Part shown: positions 37,522 through 49,967 of the stretch, one piece after another | Layout: each line of letters opens with the position of its first letter | Position numbering within the stretch: the stretch's first letter is position 1 | Origin: Erythrocercus mccallii | Taxonomy: Eukaryota > Chordata > Aves > Passeriformes > Dicruridae | Direction of reading: 5' to 3' | NCBI GenBank assembly: GCA_013397435.1 | Contig: VZRG01000753.1 | Span: 124,001-188,000 of the forward strand | Length of the DNA: 64,000 nucleotides | Made by a program: the position numbers and the translations under genes | Notes under the pieces: model-generated | The model's input: only the letters and a program-made list of their open reading frames with translations | Told to the model about the DNA's origin: nothing | Database searches by the model: none

Positions 37522-37567
37522 AAAAGGCATAAGGCAGACAGTGCAGTGAATAAAAAGAAAACAGTAG
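37522..37567 (+). CDS. ATP8A2: ATP8A2 coding exon W4 (46 bp, after M2)
   Basis: Acceptor tttccttacag, donor gtaaga. It encodes KRHKADSAVNKKKTV (residues 101-115) and the first base of Val116. This is the basic stalk after M2 that leads to the actuator domain; mammals have KRHKADNAVNKKKTI. It enters in phase 0 and leaves in phase 1. With W5 it forms a pair whose joint omission would keep the frame, although that would damage the A-domain linker. Confidence 0.95.
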
Positions 37568-40500
37568 GTAAGACTAAATGTTCTGTAAGTATTTAAAATG
37601 CAAATAGTGAATGCTTACTTTTGAACGATTCTATTGCTTTAACTGTCATGATGGTAAGGAATGCATATCTTGTGCACTTGGTACTTAGTAGTAATTTAGG
37701 ATTTTACTTTGCCAAAGGTTTCAGACTGTTGATTGATGGTCTGACACTTAAGGGTGGGACAATGGGAGGATTTATATTCATGTAATTTCAAGGTTATCCA
37801 AAGTTACATAGTTTTCAGCTCTTCCAAGGAAACCAAGCAATTTTTTTTCCCTATCAAACTCCATCCTGGTTATTCTAACACCAAACCAAACACCAAAACA
37901 TCCAGAACTGAAAAAGCCAACAACCCCCTGAAACGTTAAAAGCTGCTGTCAAAACAATTTAAAGTCATTTTTGCAAGTGCTACTGCCCTTTAAATATAAT
38001 AAGTCTGGGGTTTTTTTAGCTTTGCTTTCCTGACATGTTACTGAAAGAGAATTTAACACTGATATCCGCTGAATGCCTACATGTATCCCTAAGGTATGGA
38101 CAGTACTTGTCACTGTATGCCTGAAGATATCACTGTCATTTTCTTCACCTCCCTTAACTGAAAACCTGTGCAGAAAATAGGAAGAGCTTGTCAATGGCCA
38201 CCCTGTGATTTTCCTGTGCCAAGGCACAGGCAGCTCCATGTTCCCATGTTGGACAGCTCCACTTCTGCTCCTCTTGTGTAAATTGGAGGTGAAATGAGAA
38301 CACAGGGACTTGAGCTCCGAGTAGAGCCCCTTCCTCCCAAGCACAAATACCTGAAGTGTCAAAAAGCTAGAGGAACACTTAAAGCAACATAGGGAAGTGA
38401 GCGACCTGCTAGCTCCATGCTTCAGATAGTCCTGCAAACATTATGCCTGTTTTTTTCACTGAGGTGCTTGAAAATTTGGGTTGATCATTAAGATTGTGTA
38501 TTAATACGCATCAAAAGGCATTGCTTTATCACTTCTCCTAGGTAATGTTTCTACGAGAGACATCTGGGAGGATGCTTGAGTGCAAGAACACTGTATTAGT
38601 CATAAGCAATTGGCAATTAAGTAGCTGTAGCCCAGTGGGCCTTGTTATAGGTAATATGAAAGATGGCCCTTTCAGAGGTCACAGAGGCAGTTACAATTCA
38701 TTTCTATGTAGAGAATGTGTGCCAACAAACACTTCAAGAGGCGTTTGTCACCGTAATTGTGGAGAGACAACCTTAAAGAACACAAGGTGTTCTAATGGAG
38801 CTAAGTGGAATTTAGCACTTGAAAAATTATTTGAGTTGAGATTTTTATCTTTGAATAATCTAAATAAATTTTCGTCTGATACTTAAAACTGTATCCTCCT
38901 ACTTCTTAAGAGGAAGGCTAAAGAGGCTTATTCTTGAGACATGTATTACTAGAATGAAAAGATAACTTTAGGTTCAGAGTGGGATTAAGATGAAATAAAT
39001 TTAGGTTCTCTGTGTGCCTTGAGGTTACTCTTATAGCTGAGTGGTGTCTAATCAGTGCATTCAGTGTGGAGAGCATTTGAGCTCACTGAGAAGCAGATGC
39101 CTGCTGTCTGCTTGGCTGTGTCCTGAACTCCACTGCCTGCAATGGCTGGTTGCTTACTGCAGCAGCAGTCATGTAGGCCTAGCATTTATCTTGTATAGTT
39201 TTTCAGAGCAGTAGTGTATCTTGAAAGTGCATTTCCTGTATTAAATTTACCATGGAAAAAAACAGTTTGCTTTCCAGAGTGGCTTTGATATGTAGGAATT
39301 AAATTCCCTTTGGAGCAAACTGAAATTGAACTTCTGCCCCAGGTGAGTGCTGAACATTTGTATTAAGAGCTGGAGTGTGTGGCTCTGAGCCAGTGTTTTA
39401 TGTTTTGGATGGCTTCACATGATGTCTGTGGTGATGAGATTAAATCTAGCGACCAGACTCAATATAATTCCAAGTGAAGCCCCTGAGCAGTGTATTGTAT
39501 AGATAGAGAGAGCTCAGTAAGAACTGTTCTAATTATTGATCCTCCTATTGTCAAATAATAGAACAAGTAATGAGCACTTAATATTGCATGGGATGAGCTC
39601 AAATATTAGACAAGGACAGGACTAGCAAACTCTGGAACATGACTGATGGGAGATGCTTGTCCTTCAGGAGCCTCACTTCAAATGGCTCTGCGTGGCAGGT
39701 TGTGAGTGACAGTAGTAAATCCTAGGTCTAGAACTGGGTTTTGGTCTTGGAAAGCCCTAGATAGAAGGTTTATTTGGAAACTTTTGAGTTGAAGCAGTCT
39801 TTTTAGGAAGTTATCCTTTGTTACTTTAACCAAGTACCTTTTGACAACGAATAATTCATCAGTTTTACCCTACTATAAATATTCTAGAGAATATATGTCC
39901 TTTTTATCTCCTTTGGAGTACTCCTATAAAACTGGGTTGAACAGAGTAGGAGGTGTGAAATTGCAACCCCAAAATTTCTGAACTCTTTTATGTCTAATGG
40001 AAGTTTTCTCTTTAGACTGTGGGATTATGAGTTTAAAAGGAAATAGTTCAGTAATAGAACAGTAAGAAAATAGCTTCAGTAATTTGCTTCTCTATTTAAT
40101 TTTAATCCCTAATTTGATTTCAGTAAGCATTGCAAGTGAAATTGTTTTCTGAAGTAAATTTCCTACTAGACCAAGCCTGTAGCACTTGAAGCTGCAAAAT
40201 ACCTTTGTGTGTGAGCATACAACAATGTCAATGGAATGTTTATTGAAATGTCTCCAAAACTTTCTGGTGGAATAGGGAGCTGTCTAAACCATGGCACAGG
40301 AGATGCTGAGTGTTGCAGCTCCTCTCTGAAGGTTTGACTTTTGAATCAAGGCTGCAGGTATTTGGCTTTTCCCTTGAGATTCTGGATTCAGGCCTTCTCC
40401 TGAGTTCTGAAATAAGCAGAGCTCAATGCAAGAACAGTATATATGGGGGATGGAAAGGGTGCATCAAAACTGTTCTTCCCCTAAACTACTGTACTTGTCT

Positions 40501-41751
40501 GGTTAAAAGCTCAGCTGTTTTTAGGCACATCACTGGCAGTACTTCTGTTGCTGCCCACCCATTTTTTGTTTAATAGTTTAGTTCATGTGGTCCATTCACT
40601 ACAATATTAAACATCAGGATTCAGTGCTTTAGTGTGTGTGGCCAGAGAACAGGAGTCAAGAGACAGGTTTCTTCTGCTTGATCTCTTCTGACAAGTCTTG
40701 AACTCCTGGTTGTGGAGTGACCTATCCTGGGTAGGATGGTCAAGGCTGTATTCAGCAGAATTTTTTTCTGAGAGAGTGGTATTATTTTCAAATCAGCCAC
40801 ACGTATGAAACGCATAGAGCTGAGGAGAAGATTGGTCATATTCAAAGTAGGGAACTGATCTCTTCAGCTTTTATCTGTTGTATGCTGCACTTTTTGATCA
40901 CCTTCAAAAACTGGCTGCAACTGCTTTCCGATGAAGGTGAACTTGCTGTGCTCGGACCTGGACTGGACTAGGTTACTCAGCAGTAATTGGGCATATTTGA
41001 CCTGACTGTTTTGGCTGGAGTAGTATTAAGTATGTGTAGAATCACTTAGAGGAGGTGCTTGGGTGGGAAGACATGCTGCAGGGTAAATCATTAATGAGTG
41101 TGTTAAGATGGCAGTGTAGAACTGGAGCCCTACAGAAACCAAGGTCTGTTTAAGTACTTTGTTTTATTTTTCTTATTTCAACGTGAACTTTAGCAGTAAG
41201 GATTCTCCTGCTGCAAAAGCTAGTTGTTGCTTTTTGGTAGGGCTTTGAGCCTACTTGGCAATTAAGATTTAGAGCCATGGGTAATGGTAGTGAAGTTGAG
41301 TGTGCCAGAGTCAAAATATTATGAATAAGATGCAAGGAAAAAGATGAGAAGTGAAAATTCTGTGGTAAAACGTACACAGTGTAAAGGTGCTTCCTGATAC
41401 TGATTGACAGTGAACAGTAATGCCTTTTGTTTTAAGGAAAGTCATTTCCCAAACAAGAAACAATGGTGCCTATCTGCATGTTAATATGAAGTGATGCCGT
41501 GAAGAAATCAGGCCACCAACTGTTGTCTGGCAGATGATAAAAATTATATAAATATGAAGGGCAGATTCTTCCTCTTTCTTGGATTCACATGCCCACAGCT
41601 GTGAACAAAAGGAAGTTCCAGCTTCTGAAAAATACATTTCTGATTTTTGTATTGGTTCCTATTGTGTTTGCTACTGCTGATACAGTTGTTTTGAAATTTG
41701 TCTAAATTTATTCTAATTATTCTGTAATCTAACTTTAAGCTTCCTTTCCAG
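37568..41751 (+). other. ATP8A2: ATP8A2 intron W4-W5, 4.2 kb
   Basis: Holds an A/C-rich patch at about 37,865-37,930, followed by a less AT-rich segment (about 37,950-38,890). That segment carries unusually long open frames on the minus strand (37,949-38,437) and then the plus strand (38,545-38,886). Neither resembles a known protein, and the area may be conserved non-coding sequence. No LINE was recognised. Confidence 0.75.
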
Positions 41752-41792
41752 TTCTAAGAAATGGAATGTGGCAGAACATTATGTGGAAAGAG
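41752..41792 (+). CDS. ATP8A2: ATP8A2 coding exon W5 (41 bp, A-domain entry)
   Basis: Acceptor ttcctttccag, donor gtaaac. It completes Val116 and encodes LRNGMWQNIMWKE (residues 117-129), compared with LRNGMWHTIMWKE in mammals. It leaves in phase 0. This is the smallest coding exon in the window. It is recognised by position, frame and near-identity to the family sequence. Confidence 0.95.
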
Positions 41793-43615
41793 GTAAACAA
41801 AACCTGAGTATGGGAGGGAGGGAAAGCAAGTGTTCAAGAATTACTCTTGCCAGAATTAATTAGGAGGCTTAGAATTCATGTACACTACATGAGAATTCTC
41901 TGTCACTTGGGATGGCGGGGTGGGAGGGATCCTTTCTGTTCCAGTAGTCAAAATTGCCCTGAGCAAGGCACCTGAGTACCCATTTTTAAATCCTGGTACT
42001 ATGTTACAGTCAGATGCTAATAAACTGTTGTGGTTTTGCTTGTGCAGTTAATAGGTAAACTGTACACAGTATTTTGTTTTTTTAGCCTGTCTAGAAGAGT
42101 AATTTTCACTGCAATGCTGTACCTTTCCTGCAGGTCTAACAGAGACTTACTTTCTGCCTGTGCTAAAAAGTCCCTGGGCTTTGAGACTAATTAGAAAGCT
42201 GCTTGCTCAAGTAAGAAACACAAGCCCTGCTGCTAGCTGAGGCACTCGGGAGCCATGTTCTGTGAAGCCCTTGGCCAGGGTCTCGTGAGCTTCATTTCTA
42301 AGACCTGGAAGCTGCTGAAATGCCTTAGGATCTATTGATCTAATTGTGGCTCTTAATGCCTTTTAAAGGATAAAATTAGCCCTCTTATCTAGTAATTGAG
42401 GAAAAAGTACACCCTTTAAAAACCTCTGAGGAGGAATGAGATCAATCTCAAGACACCTAAAAGTAATCCTGCTGAAGTGGTAGGCTATAGCAGAATCTGA
42501 AGATTGCCAGGGTTTCTGATGGCTAATGCCAGGGATTCTGTTGGTTTCTGTTTATGCTGTTCCAAGTCCTATTTTTATAGAAAGGACAGTGAATTGAAAG
42601 ATTAAGGTCAAGCCTGGAATCTGGGTTTTTTATACCCTTAGGCACTTCTTGAATTGACCTGTGTCTGTAACTGCATGTTGTCCAGGCTTGCATTTATTGT
42701 TAAGGAATAACAGTTCTGTATTATCCACCTTGATCACTTTAAGGCAGGCTTCTGACTTTTTTTTTGTGCTCAAAGTGGTAGGGAATTTTTAGTGATATCT
42801 GAGTAAAACTAATGAACCTGCTTGTTCAAACATACCATCTGTTTCCATTTTTATAAATTAATATCTTAAAAGTATTTTAAGCCCATTTCAGACTCTCAGT
42901 GGTGCATTGGCATTAAGCACCCTCATGCTTATTGGACAAATTTTGAGAGTGCTATTTGACTCTTTTTAGAATGAAAGTCCCATGCATGTGGGACTAAGTC
43001 AAGGTGCTGGAGAGTTTTAGGCCTATGCAGGAGGAGACAAAGTATTCCAGAATTCAGAACTCTGCATATCTCAGTGAGAGAAGGACAGGGTTATGTTGGG
43101 GATCCATAGAGATGATACTACTTGCTGATGACTAGTACCAGCAGTGCATCTAAGGAGAATTAAGGGAAAATGATAGTGATGATTGGGCAGGTAAGAAAAA
43201 CAGATAAGGAATAGAAGAAAACTCTTGATACTTAATGAAGGTAAAGTTTAAAGATAACTTTTTTACTAGGGAAAAAATAAGACTAAAGAAAACTCCTGAA
43301 TTTGGATAATGGCGGAATTATAGAAAAAAGGTAATTTTTATTAAATACAAACCACAGAAGTTCATAATTTCTAATTGAGTATATCTACCTTTTTGCTCTC
43401 TGTAGAATTGTTTACTTTGCGTTCAGAAAAGGGAAGGCTTTGATATTCCCAAACTTGCAGTGAAAAGTACTCTGACCTACAGAAACCCTGTCTCTAGCTG
43501 TTCTATGCATGATGCTGTTCTTCTGACTGGGTGAAAGAAAATAACAAACTAACATTTCAGACAAGCGAACTGTTTGTTTTTCTCTTCCATGCTACTGTAC
43601 TCCTGACCACCACAG
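41793..43615 (+). other. ATP8A2: ATP8A2 intron W5-W6, 1.8 kb
   Basis: AT-rich. No repeat family or nested gene was recognised. Confidence 0.85.
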
Positions 43616-43689
43616 GTAGCAGTAGGCGATATTGTGAAGGTCACCAATGGGCAACATCTTCCAGCAGACATGATCATAATATCTACCAG
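43616..43689 (+). CDS. ATP8A2: ATP8A2 coding exon W6 (actuator domain)
   Basis: Acceptor ccaccacag, donor AG|gtatcc. It encodes VAVGDIVKVTNGQHLPADM, then IIIST (residues 130-153), and begins Ser154. The GDIVKV..G..LPAD pattern is the standard P-type ATPase actuator-domain core. Mammalian ATP8A2 has VVNGQYLPADVVLLSS, so this exon carries several conservative substitutions in the same positions. Confidence 0.96.
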
Positions 43690-46600
43690 GTATCCTGAAT
43701 GGGTGTGGAAGTGATGTGTCTGATGAACTGAGGTGCAGAGGACTTGAATCTCTGTATTTGCTATTAATAAAACCAGACATCAGATAGCACTAATTCTATT
43801 CCACATCTAAAATCAAATTTCAACAACGACAAAACATGACTTTACTAGGCTTTGATTTATGTATCACTGTAGATAGGCTCTTCTAAAACCAGGTGTTTTC
43901 AAGACTTTATGAATTGCAGGTACATAATACTCTGTATTGATGAGTTTGTTGGAAGACTGAACTTAACATGAGATTCATGCAGTCAGTGGTTCTATGGCCC
44001 TCCTCTGCTTAAATAAGGAAGCTTAAGTCTTCTTCCCATTAATTCCAAGTATCAGCATATTTTCCTGTGCTCTCCCAGGAAGATTTCTCTTTCAGACAGT
44101 GTCTGACAGGCTAGCTCTGTTGGCATCATATGACAAATTAGCTTTTGGACTTCATTTGTTTGCTACTACTCTTGGTGGATACAGCACCTGTATGGCCCAT
44201 CTCTAGCATGGTAGCAACAGTAACCTGTTGAGTCCCGGTCGGTTTAGTTTCAAATATGAGACAACTTCCTGATGCCCCCCAGGACACACCTGGCCCTCCT
44301 GGCTGCCAGGGCACTGCTGACTCATGTTGAACTTGCCATTGACCTGGACCCCCAGGTCCCTTTCTGTGGGACTGCTCTTCCTCATCTCACTCTCCAGTCT
44401 GTGCACACATCCAGGGTTGCCTCGCCCCCGGTGGAGAATCCAGCACCTGCCTTTGTTAAACTTCATATGGTTGGTGGTTGCCCAGCCCTCTCATTTGTCA
44501 AGGTCTCATACTTTCTAAAAGCATTTGAGTCATACTTGACTGCTAGTCTAGGTTCTAGATCATGTAGAACAACTTGAGGCTGAATTAAGACCACAGTTTG
44601 CTTAGACAGATGAGGTTTAAACAAGAGACAACAGCACAGCTCCTGTTCTTAAACATGCTTCTATAATAGCCAAACCTTATGACACCTCTGTAATTCCCTC
44701 CTGTGTGTGTGCATTTCAATGGTGACTGCAGATTGCTGTGGTCTCTAGGTTGCAGTTCTCTTACATGATCCAACTTTTAAGGGAACTTGTTTTTCAAGCT
44801 CCTGTATTTTCTGCTTCATCCTTCTTGTCTGTGCTGTTCCTGAGAGGTTTCAGTTTTTTTCTAAGCTATATGCAGAAGCTCAGTCTTTTTGAATTACAAC
44901 ATGCTGAAGGATAGATACCTGCATTCCATGGTATACGGTATTGTATTTTTTAAAACAAGCCCCAAACCTTAAATAAGCAGTTGTCAACTTAATATGCAGT
45001 TAGACTGAACTTGGGCATCAATAATTTTCTGAAGAACTTCTCTAATGTATTATACTAAAAACTTCTTCTGACTTTTTTTTTAACTGTGTGGGCCAGCTTT
45101 TTGTTCTACATTATTCTACTAACCTGCTGTCATTGATAACCACATAATAATTAGAGAATTTAACCCAAAGCATGTTGATTTGGGAGAAGCTTTGCTTGAA
45201 ATAAATAGCAATTTCTATGGCAGTTCTGCTTTATAATTGGTATTATTCCCATGATTCCTTTAAATGTCAATACTAAGTGTCCTCAGTTCACCAGAAAGCT
45301 CTGCATGTTCTGAAGGGGGTGTGTTCTTTTGCTTGTGTATGTTGATTTTCTGTGTACGAGATGATTGTCAGAAGTAAAATCGACAGTTGTTTTATCTTGG
45401 CTCTCTTTTCCTGTACAGCAAAAAGGTGACATCAAATTTTAGGTAAAGAATGAAGTAAAAATATTTTAATTCAAACACAACTTTGCATGGAAACATATCC
45501 ACATTTCTCATTTCCAGTTGATAGAATTTCTATGGAAATTAGAGGAATTGTATTGCAAAAGGCCTCCCTCCTGAGCTAACCACTTCAATTGTAGTAGAAA
45601 AGGTGTTTGACAGAGGTAAAATTGGAATCAAGCTGGACTCTAATCAGCGTCTTTCTTGGGTTCAGATTCAAATTGCCTGTGTAGGAGAAGAAAAAGAATA
45701 GACTTAACCTTTTTTTCTTTTCAAAGCAAAATTAACTGGGGGGAATAATCTAGCTTCTTGCTGTGTTATAAATGTACCTGTCCATTCCTTAATTATTGTT
45801 GTCCTAAGGAGCCTATATTACTGACTGTTCTGCTGATTGAGTACATTTGCTGTTAGAGCAGTTGGCTACTTTGGAAAACAAACTAACCATTTTTCAGGAG
45901 TATGAGAAGTGATATGCTGAAGAAGCACTTGCTTGAATCCAGATGGGAAACTGATACTCCTTAGCAGCCTGAGAAGGCAGTTGGCAGAAAAATAGTTTTG
46001 GTGGTGCCATACAGAGGTTCTGAATCTTGAGTGGTATGTCAGGAAAAGATCTGGTAAAAATACCCTTCCTTATCACAGGTTCTACCTGTGCAGAGCTCCT
46101 CTGTTAGATGTAGATAAGAGCTTGACTAATAGAAAATTTGCTTCTAGGAGGAAGATTTTTGTCCCTATTGGTAAGGGCAGAAACATATCTGGAAGATGCA
46201 GGTTACAGCCCTCAATCCTAACAAACCTTTTTCTCATGCTCAAAAAAAAAGCTGTTTAGCAGTGACTTTGGATGCACTTCCCATAGACCCTCAACTTCAA
46301 GGTGAACTTGCAGATGTGATTTTGTGTGTTCAGTTCACAGATAGAATTCAATAGCAGAGAGCATTACTGTCTTCATACACACATATTCCCTTTTTATACT
46401 GTTCAATGCTTGCTATTTCATCCATAACTCTTGCAATTGGAAGCAATTTAATGGATTGTAATTCAAAATCCCCTCCAGGTATCTAAGTTTATCATGACTT
46501 GTTAAATTCTTACTAATCTTTGATTTAGTCTTGTCTTTCTCTGTAGCTTGTTGTGTGACCATATCCAAAGACACCTCAGTTAAATATGTACTTTTAGCTT

Positions 46601-46731
46601 TCGTGGTTGTATACCACCAGTATGGTTTTGTCTTCTGCAGTGCATTGAACAAGTCTGTTGAAGATTATATTAGTGCAAAAGTAGAGTACAAGTACTGACT
46701 TTTGATATTGAAAATCTTATACTCCTTACAG
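43690..46731 (+). other. ATP8A2: ATP8A2 intron W6-W7, 3.0 kb
   Basis: Contains an antisense CR1 LINE ORF2 fragment at 44,268-44,507, described separately. The rest is AT-rich without recognised features. Confidence 0.85.
44268..44507 (-). mobile_element. CR1 LINE fragment (ORF2, C-terminal part), antisense to ATP8A2
   Basis: The minus strand encodes MKFNKGRCWILHRGRGNPG, followed by an HRLESEM segment, then ERDLGVQVNGKFNMSQQCPG. These match the region just after the reverse-transcriptase catalytic core of avian CR1 ORF2, where the usual forms are MKFNKGKCxVLHLGRGNP and ERDLGVLVDxKLNMSQQC. Upstream on the minus strand the DNA matches CR1 (ttgacaaatgagagggctgg). Past the GGGGTGCATCAGG-equivalent (here GGGGGGCATCAGG) similarity ends at about 44,268. 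The copy is truncated at both ends, diverged and non-functional. Confidence 0.92.
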
Positions 46732-46801
46732 TGAACCACAAGCCATGTGCTATATTGAAACAGCTAATCTCGATGGGGAGACGAATCTTAAAATACGACA
46801 G
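46732..46801 (+). CDS. ATP8A2: ATP8A2 coding exon W7 (DGET loop)
   Basis: Acceptor actccttacag, donor gtaaaa. It completes Ser154 and encodes EPQAMCYIETANLDGETNLK and IRQ (residues 155-177). DGET (168-171) replaces the TGES loop of ion-pumping P-type ATPases and drives dephosphorylation; Glu170 corresponds to the catalytic Glu198 of bovine ATP8A2. The sequence is nearly identical to mammals, with Ile for Val in CYIET. Confidence 0.97.
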
Positions 46802-48192
46802 GTAAAACAAAGTGAATTTAATTTTTTTTTTCTTTTAGGTATTTAATATTAGTTATGAAGCAGCATCTAGCTTGCATGGCAACAATACACATGCTTTTTT
46901 TTGTGGGTTTTTTTTTTTTTAAGAAGCATAATTCTTCAAGTGGCTGTAATTTGCCTTTTCAAAAGATACAAACCGAAGCAGTAATGCTTCATGTGCAAGT
47001 GTAAGGAACTAACCTGGGGCAAATATTTTAAGCCCACAGAGACAAATCAAACAGACCTTGGATGTGTTTTGCTGAAGGTCTAGTTAGTGGAATTTAAGCA
47101 CTATATGTAAAAGAAAAAATCAGCTGTGCTTGTGATGAGAGTTGAAGTTTTTCCTGTCACAAGTACTATCTTATGAGCATTATGCAGCGGCAGAAACTGA
47201 AAAAGATCTTTATAAGATAATTTATCTCTTTGTGGTAAGCAGAAGAATTTATTTGGATCTTTCTAGGTTTGTTAAAGCAGTACTATTGATTATAGTGCTT
47301 AGAAATAGTTAAGAATATTTGGCTTCTTTCATTTAAAAAGAAGTATTTAGATTAGGGCTTTGAAACAGATAATTTGTTTTTAAAAAACTGTTTGCTCCTT
47401 CTTCACTACATTTGTAGAAGCATGATTTACTGTTCCAGATCAGTCTACTAAGTCAGATCTTGAGCTCTTGTAAGGTTTTATTTGCTTCAGGACATGCTTA
47501 AAGTACAAAAACATGGCCTTGCTCTGGCTTGCAGTGCTGCAGTCAAATTCTGGCAGAAGAAACACAAAATGGATCCCTCTTTTAATAAAAAGGCAGTGAG
47601 GTGCTGTGCATGCACTCAGATGTAGAGTACCAATACTTCAGGTTGCAGGCTGATCATTAACCTTGAGCAGACTGAGTGTATTGGCTTCAGTGGCCTGAGT
47701 GAGACTGCACTTAAGAATGTCCATATTTAGCAGCCATAACACATCACTGCAGCTATACTTTGAGAAAAAAAAAGCTGTGCCTGTTTATATTGCTTTTCTC
47801 CTACTTCCTCCTGCACGTATCCAGCTTTGTGTTTTGTGAATGTTACTTTCCTCTTGGTTCAAGAGAGATCATGTAGGTAATGTAAATATCTGTGTGGAGA
47901 GTTTGTCTTGTTAGTAAGTTCATATGTGTCCATAATGAGACTTCCTTGCAGGAAAGAGCTATTGAATATCAAATAAAAAAAGAAAACACCAAAGCATAAC
48001 AAAAAAAAAAACTCAAAAAAGCAACAACAAAATAACCCCCACCAAATCAAAACAGGACTCTGACTAACAAACCTCCACAGATTTAATTACATTTTGGTTT
48101 GCAGGTGTTAAAAGGAAGCACCATTTTCCTAGGTTGCCTTATAATAACAGTTTTTGTTAAGAATCTCCACCAATTTGAATTGTTCTATGCAG
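46802..48192 (+). other. ATP8A2: ATP8A2 intron W7-W8, 1.4 kb
   Basis: Holds poly-T runs shortly after the donor (about 46,820-46,920) and an A-rich/A-C-rich tract at about 47,968-48,055. No recognised gene or LINE. Confidence 0.85.
47968..48055. repeat. A-rich/A-C-rich low-complexity tract
   Basis: Poly-A blocks are interspersed with C, ending in accccCacc-like sequence. It lies about 140 bp before exon W8 and has the same composition as the tracts near 17.4 and 35.0 kb. Confidence 0.8.
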
Positions 48193-48320
48193 GGTTTGTC
48201 TCAAACTGCTAGTCTCCAGTCCAGGGAAGAATTGATGAAAGTGTCTGGGAGGATAGAATGTGAAGGACCCAACCGCCATCTCTATGACTTCACTGGAAAC
48301 TTGCGCTTAGATGGTCAAAG
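48193..48320 (+). CDS. ATP8A2: ATP8A2 coding exon W8 (actuator domain)
   Basis: Acceptor ttctatgcag, donor AG|gtattg. It encodes residues 178-219: GLSQTASLQSREELMKVSG, then RIECEGPNRHLYDFTGNLRL and DGQ, and begins Ser220. The CEGPNRHLYDFTGNL stretch is a hallmark of this P4 subfamily. The first twelve residues, on a surface loop, differ most from mammals (GLSHTADMQTRE). Confidence 0.97.
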
Positions 48321-49331
48321 GTATTGACAACAAAGCCACAAATTCATTTGGTTAGGAAAAATGTTTCCTCTTTTCTTTTAGTCTGTAACTCTGAGCACAT
48401 GCATGTTTTTGCTGGGGAAGAAGAGGGTAATAGTTAATATTTATTAATCAGAGCATCTGCCAGTATAAGATAACACAGTTCTGTCTTCATATAGAGCCTT
48501 CTGCTTGTTATGGGATTATTGATTTCTTTGTAATTAATGGTGATGTTTTATTAAAAAGGTACATGTAAAGAGAAGGGCTCAAAGAAATGACTGGGGGTTT
48601 TAGGGCATTCTAGTTACACAAGATACACCGAGGCAATGGAAACCTTTCCCTTTCAACAAGAGCCAAAGGCTGCACCAAGGTCAGGTTTGTAGAGAAAAGT
48701 GATCCCAGAACCTAGAGGCTCTGTCAGTATGACTGATTTCTACAATACTTGAAAGAAAAGTATGTAGTTTTAGTACTCAAATTCACAGATTGTGAAAGGT
48801 TGGTAGGAACATACATGTTTTATTTGGCTGTACCTGTTTTCCTTCACCAAATGTATATTCCTTGAGCAGCTTGGTGCAAGAATAGCAGATGATCACTTGC
48901 ATCCCACTTGGAAGTCATGTGGTTAATACAGGCTTTCTCAAATGCTTGCTTAATGGTATATGTGATATAGTGTGATTGAAATGGATGGTCTCTTTGCAAG
49001 TTCAATGCTTCTGTCCTTGATGTGAGAGAATGTGCTAGCCAAGGACGAGTGCAGAATAAGCTTATTTATGACTGCCATATAAATTCTCAAGTTTTGGATA
49101 ACTGGAGCAGCTTTGCCCTACTTTGCTTTAGCAGGAATTAGACTTACAGAGGTTTCAGTGCTTTCTTCAGTTGTGTGGACAATCTAAGCTCATTATGTTG
49201 CTATTACATTCTTCTCCTCTTGTTGTTTGGGGTTGTTTTTATTATTAACTGGGTAGTAAGGCTAGGAGTAGAACTAGCTTCTTTCAAGTGTTACCAAGAA
49301 CTGAAAGATCCACGAACTTCTTTCTTTGCAG
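48321..49331 (+). other. ATP8A2: ATP8A2 intron W8-W9, 1.0 kb
   Basis: AT-rich. No repeat family or nested gene was recognised. Confidence 0.88.
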
Positions 49332-49443
49332 CCCAGTTCCTGTTGGTCCAGACCAAATCTTGCTGAGAGGTGCACAACTGAGAAACACTCAGTGGGTCTT
49401 GGGTATTGTTGTGTATACAGGACATGATACAAAACTCATGCAG
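49332..49443 (+). CDS. ATP8A2: ATP8A2 coding exon W9 (end of actuator domain)
   Basis: Acceptor ctttctttgcag, donor gtaaag. It completes Ser220 and encodes PVPVGPDQILLRGAQLRNTQ, then WVLGIVVYTGHDTKLMQ (residues 221-257). QILLRGxxLRNTxWxxGxVVYTGxDTKLMxN is a conserved P4-ATPase signature preceding M3. Small differences from mammals are PVPVG for LVALG and Ala for Thr after LLRG. Confidence 0.97.
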
Positions 49444-49967
49444 GTAAAGGTTTTAAAGGGATTAAGGGTATGTTTTGATAGAAGTTGGTCATCTTTCCTG
49501 TATTCTTGTTTTCATTGACTTGATTTTCTGAAATGGTTTGACTCCTTATAGCTGTTTAAGGCCTGGAGGCCTTGAGGACTACAGGGGTCTATTGTACTCC
49601 AGTTTGCATGTGCACATGTGCAAACACGCTGAAGTGAAAGCAGTTCAATATGTAAGGAGGACTGACTCACATCTTCATTTATCTGGTACTGGATGACATT
49701 TAAAACTGAGGCTTAACAGCTGAGGACATAGTAATAATCATGGAGATAATTAGATTAAGACAACAGTCCTATATTGCCTTAATGTCAGGGAGTGCCTAGA
49801 GAGACCAGCAACATGTATATGTTGATCACTGCTGACCATCAGTGGGATGGACAGCAGGTGCTCTAATGGACTTTGAAAGTAAAGGCTGAGTTTGATTCTG
49901 CATTTTTCTCTTGTAAAAACCATTGTCAGGTTATTTCTCTTCTTTTTTTTTTCCTGCTGCTGTTCAG
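49444..49967 (+). other. ATP8A2: ATP8A2 intron W9-W10, 524 bp
   Basis: Short intron with a good T-rich polypyrimidine tract before the acceptor. Nothing else was recognised. Confidence 0.9.
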
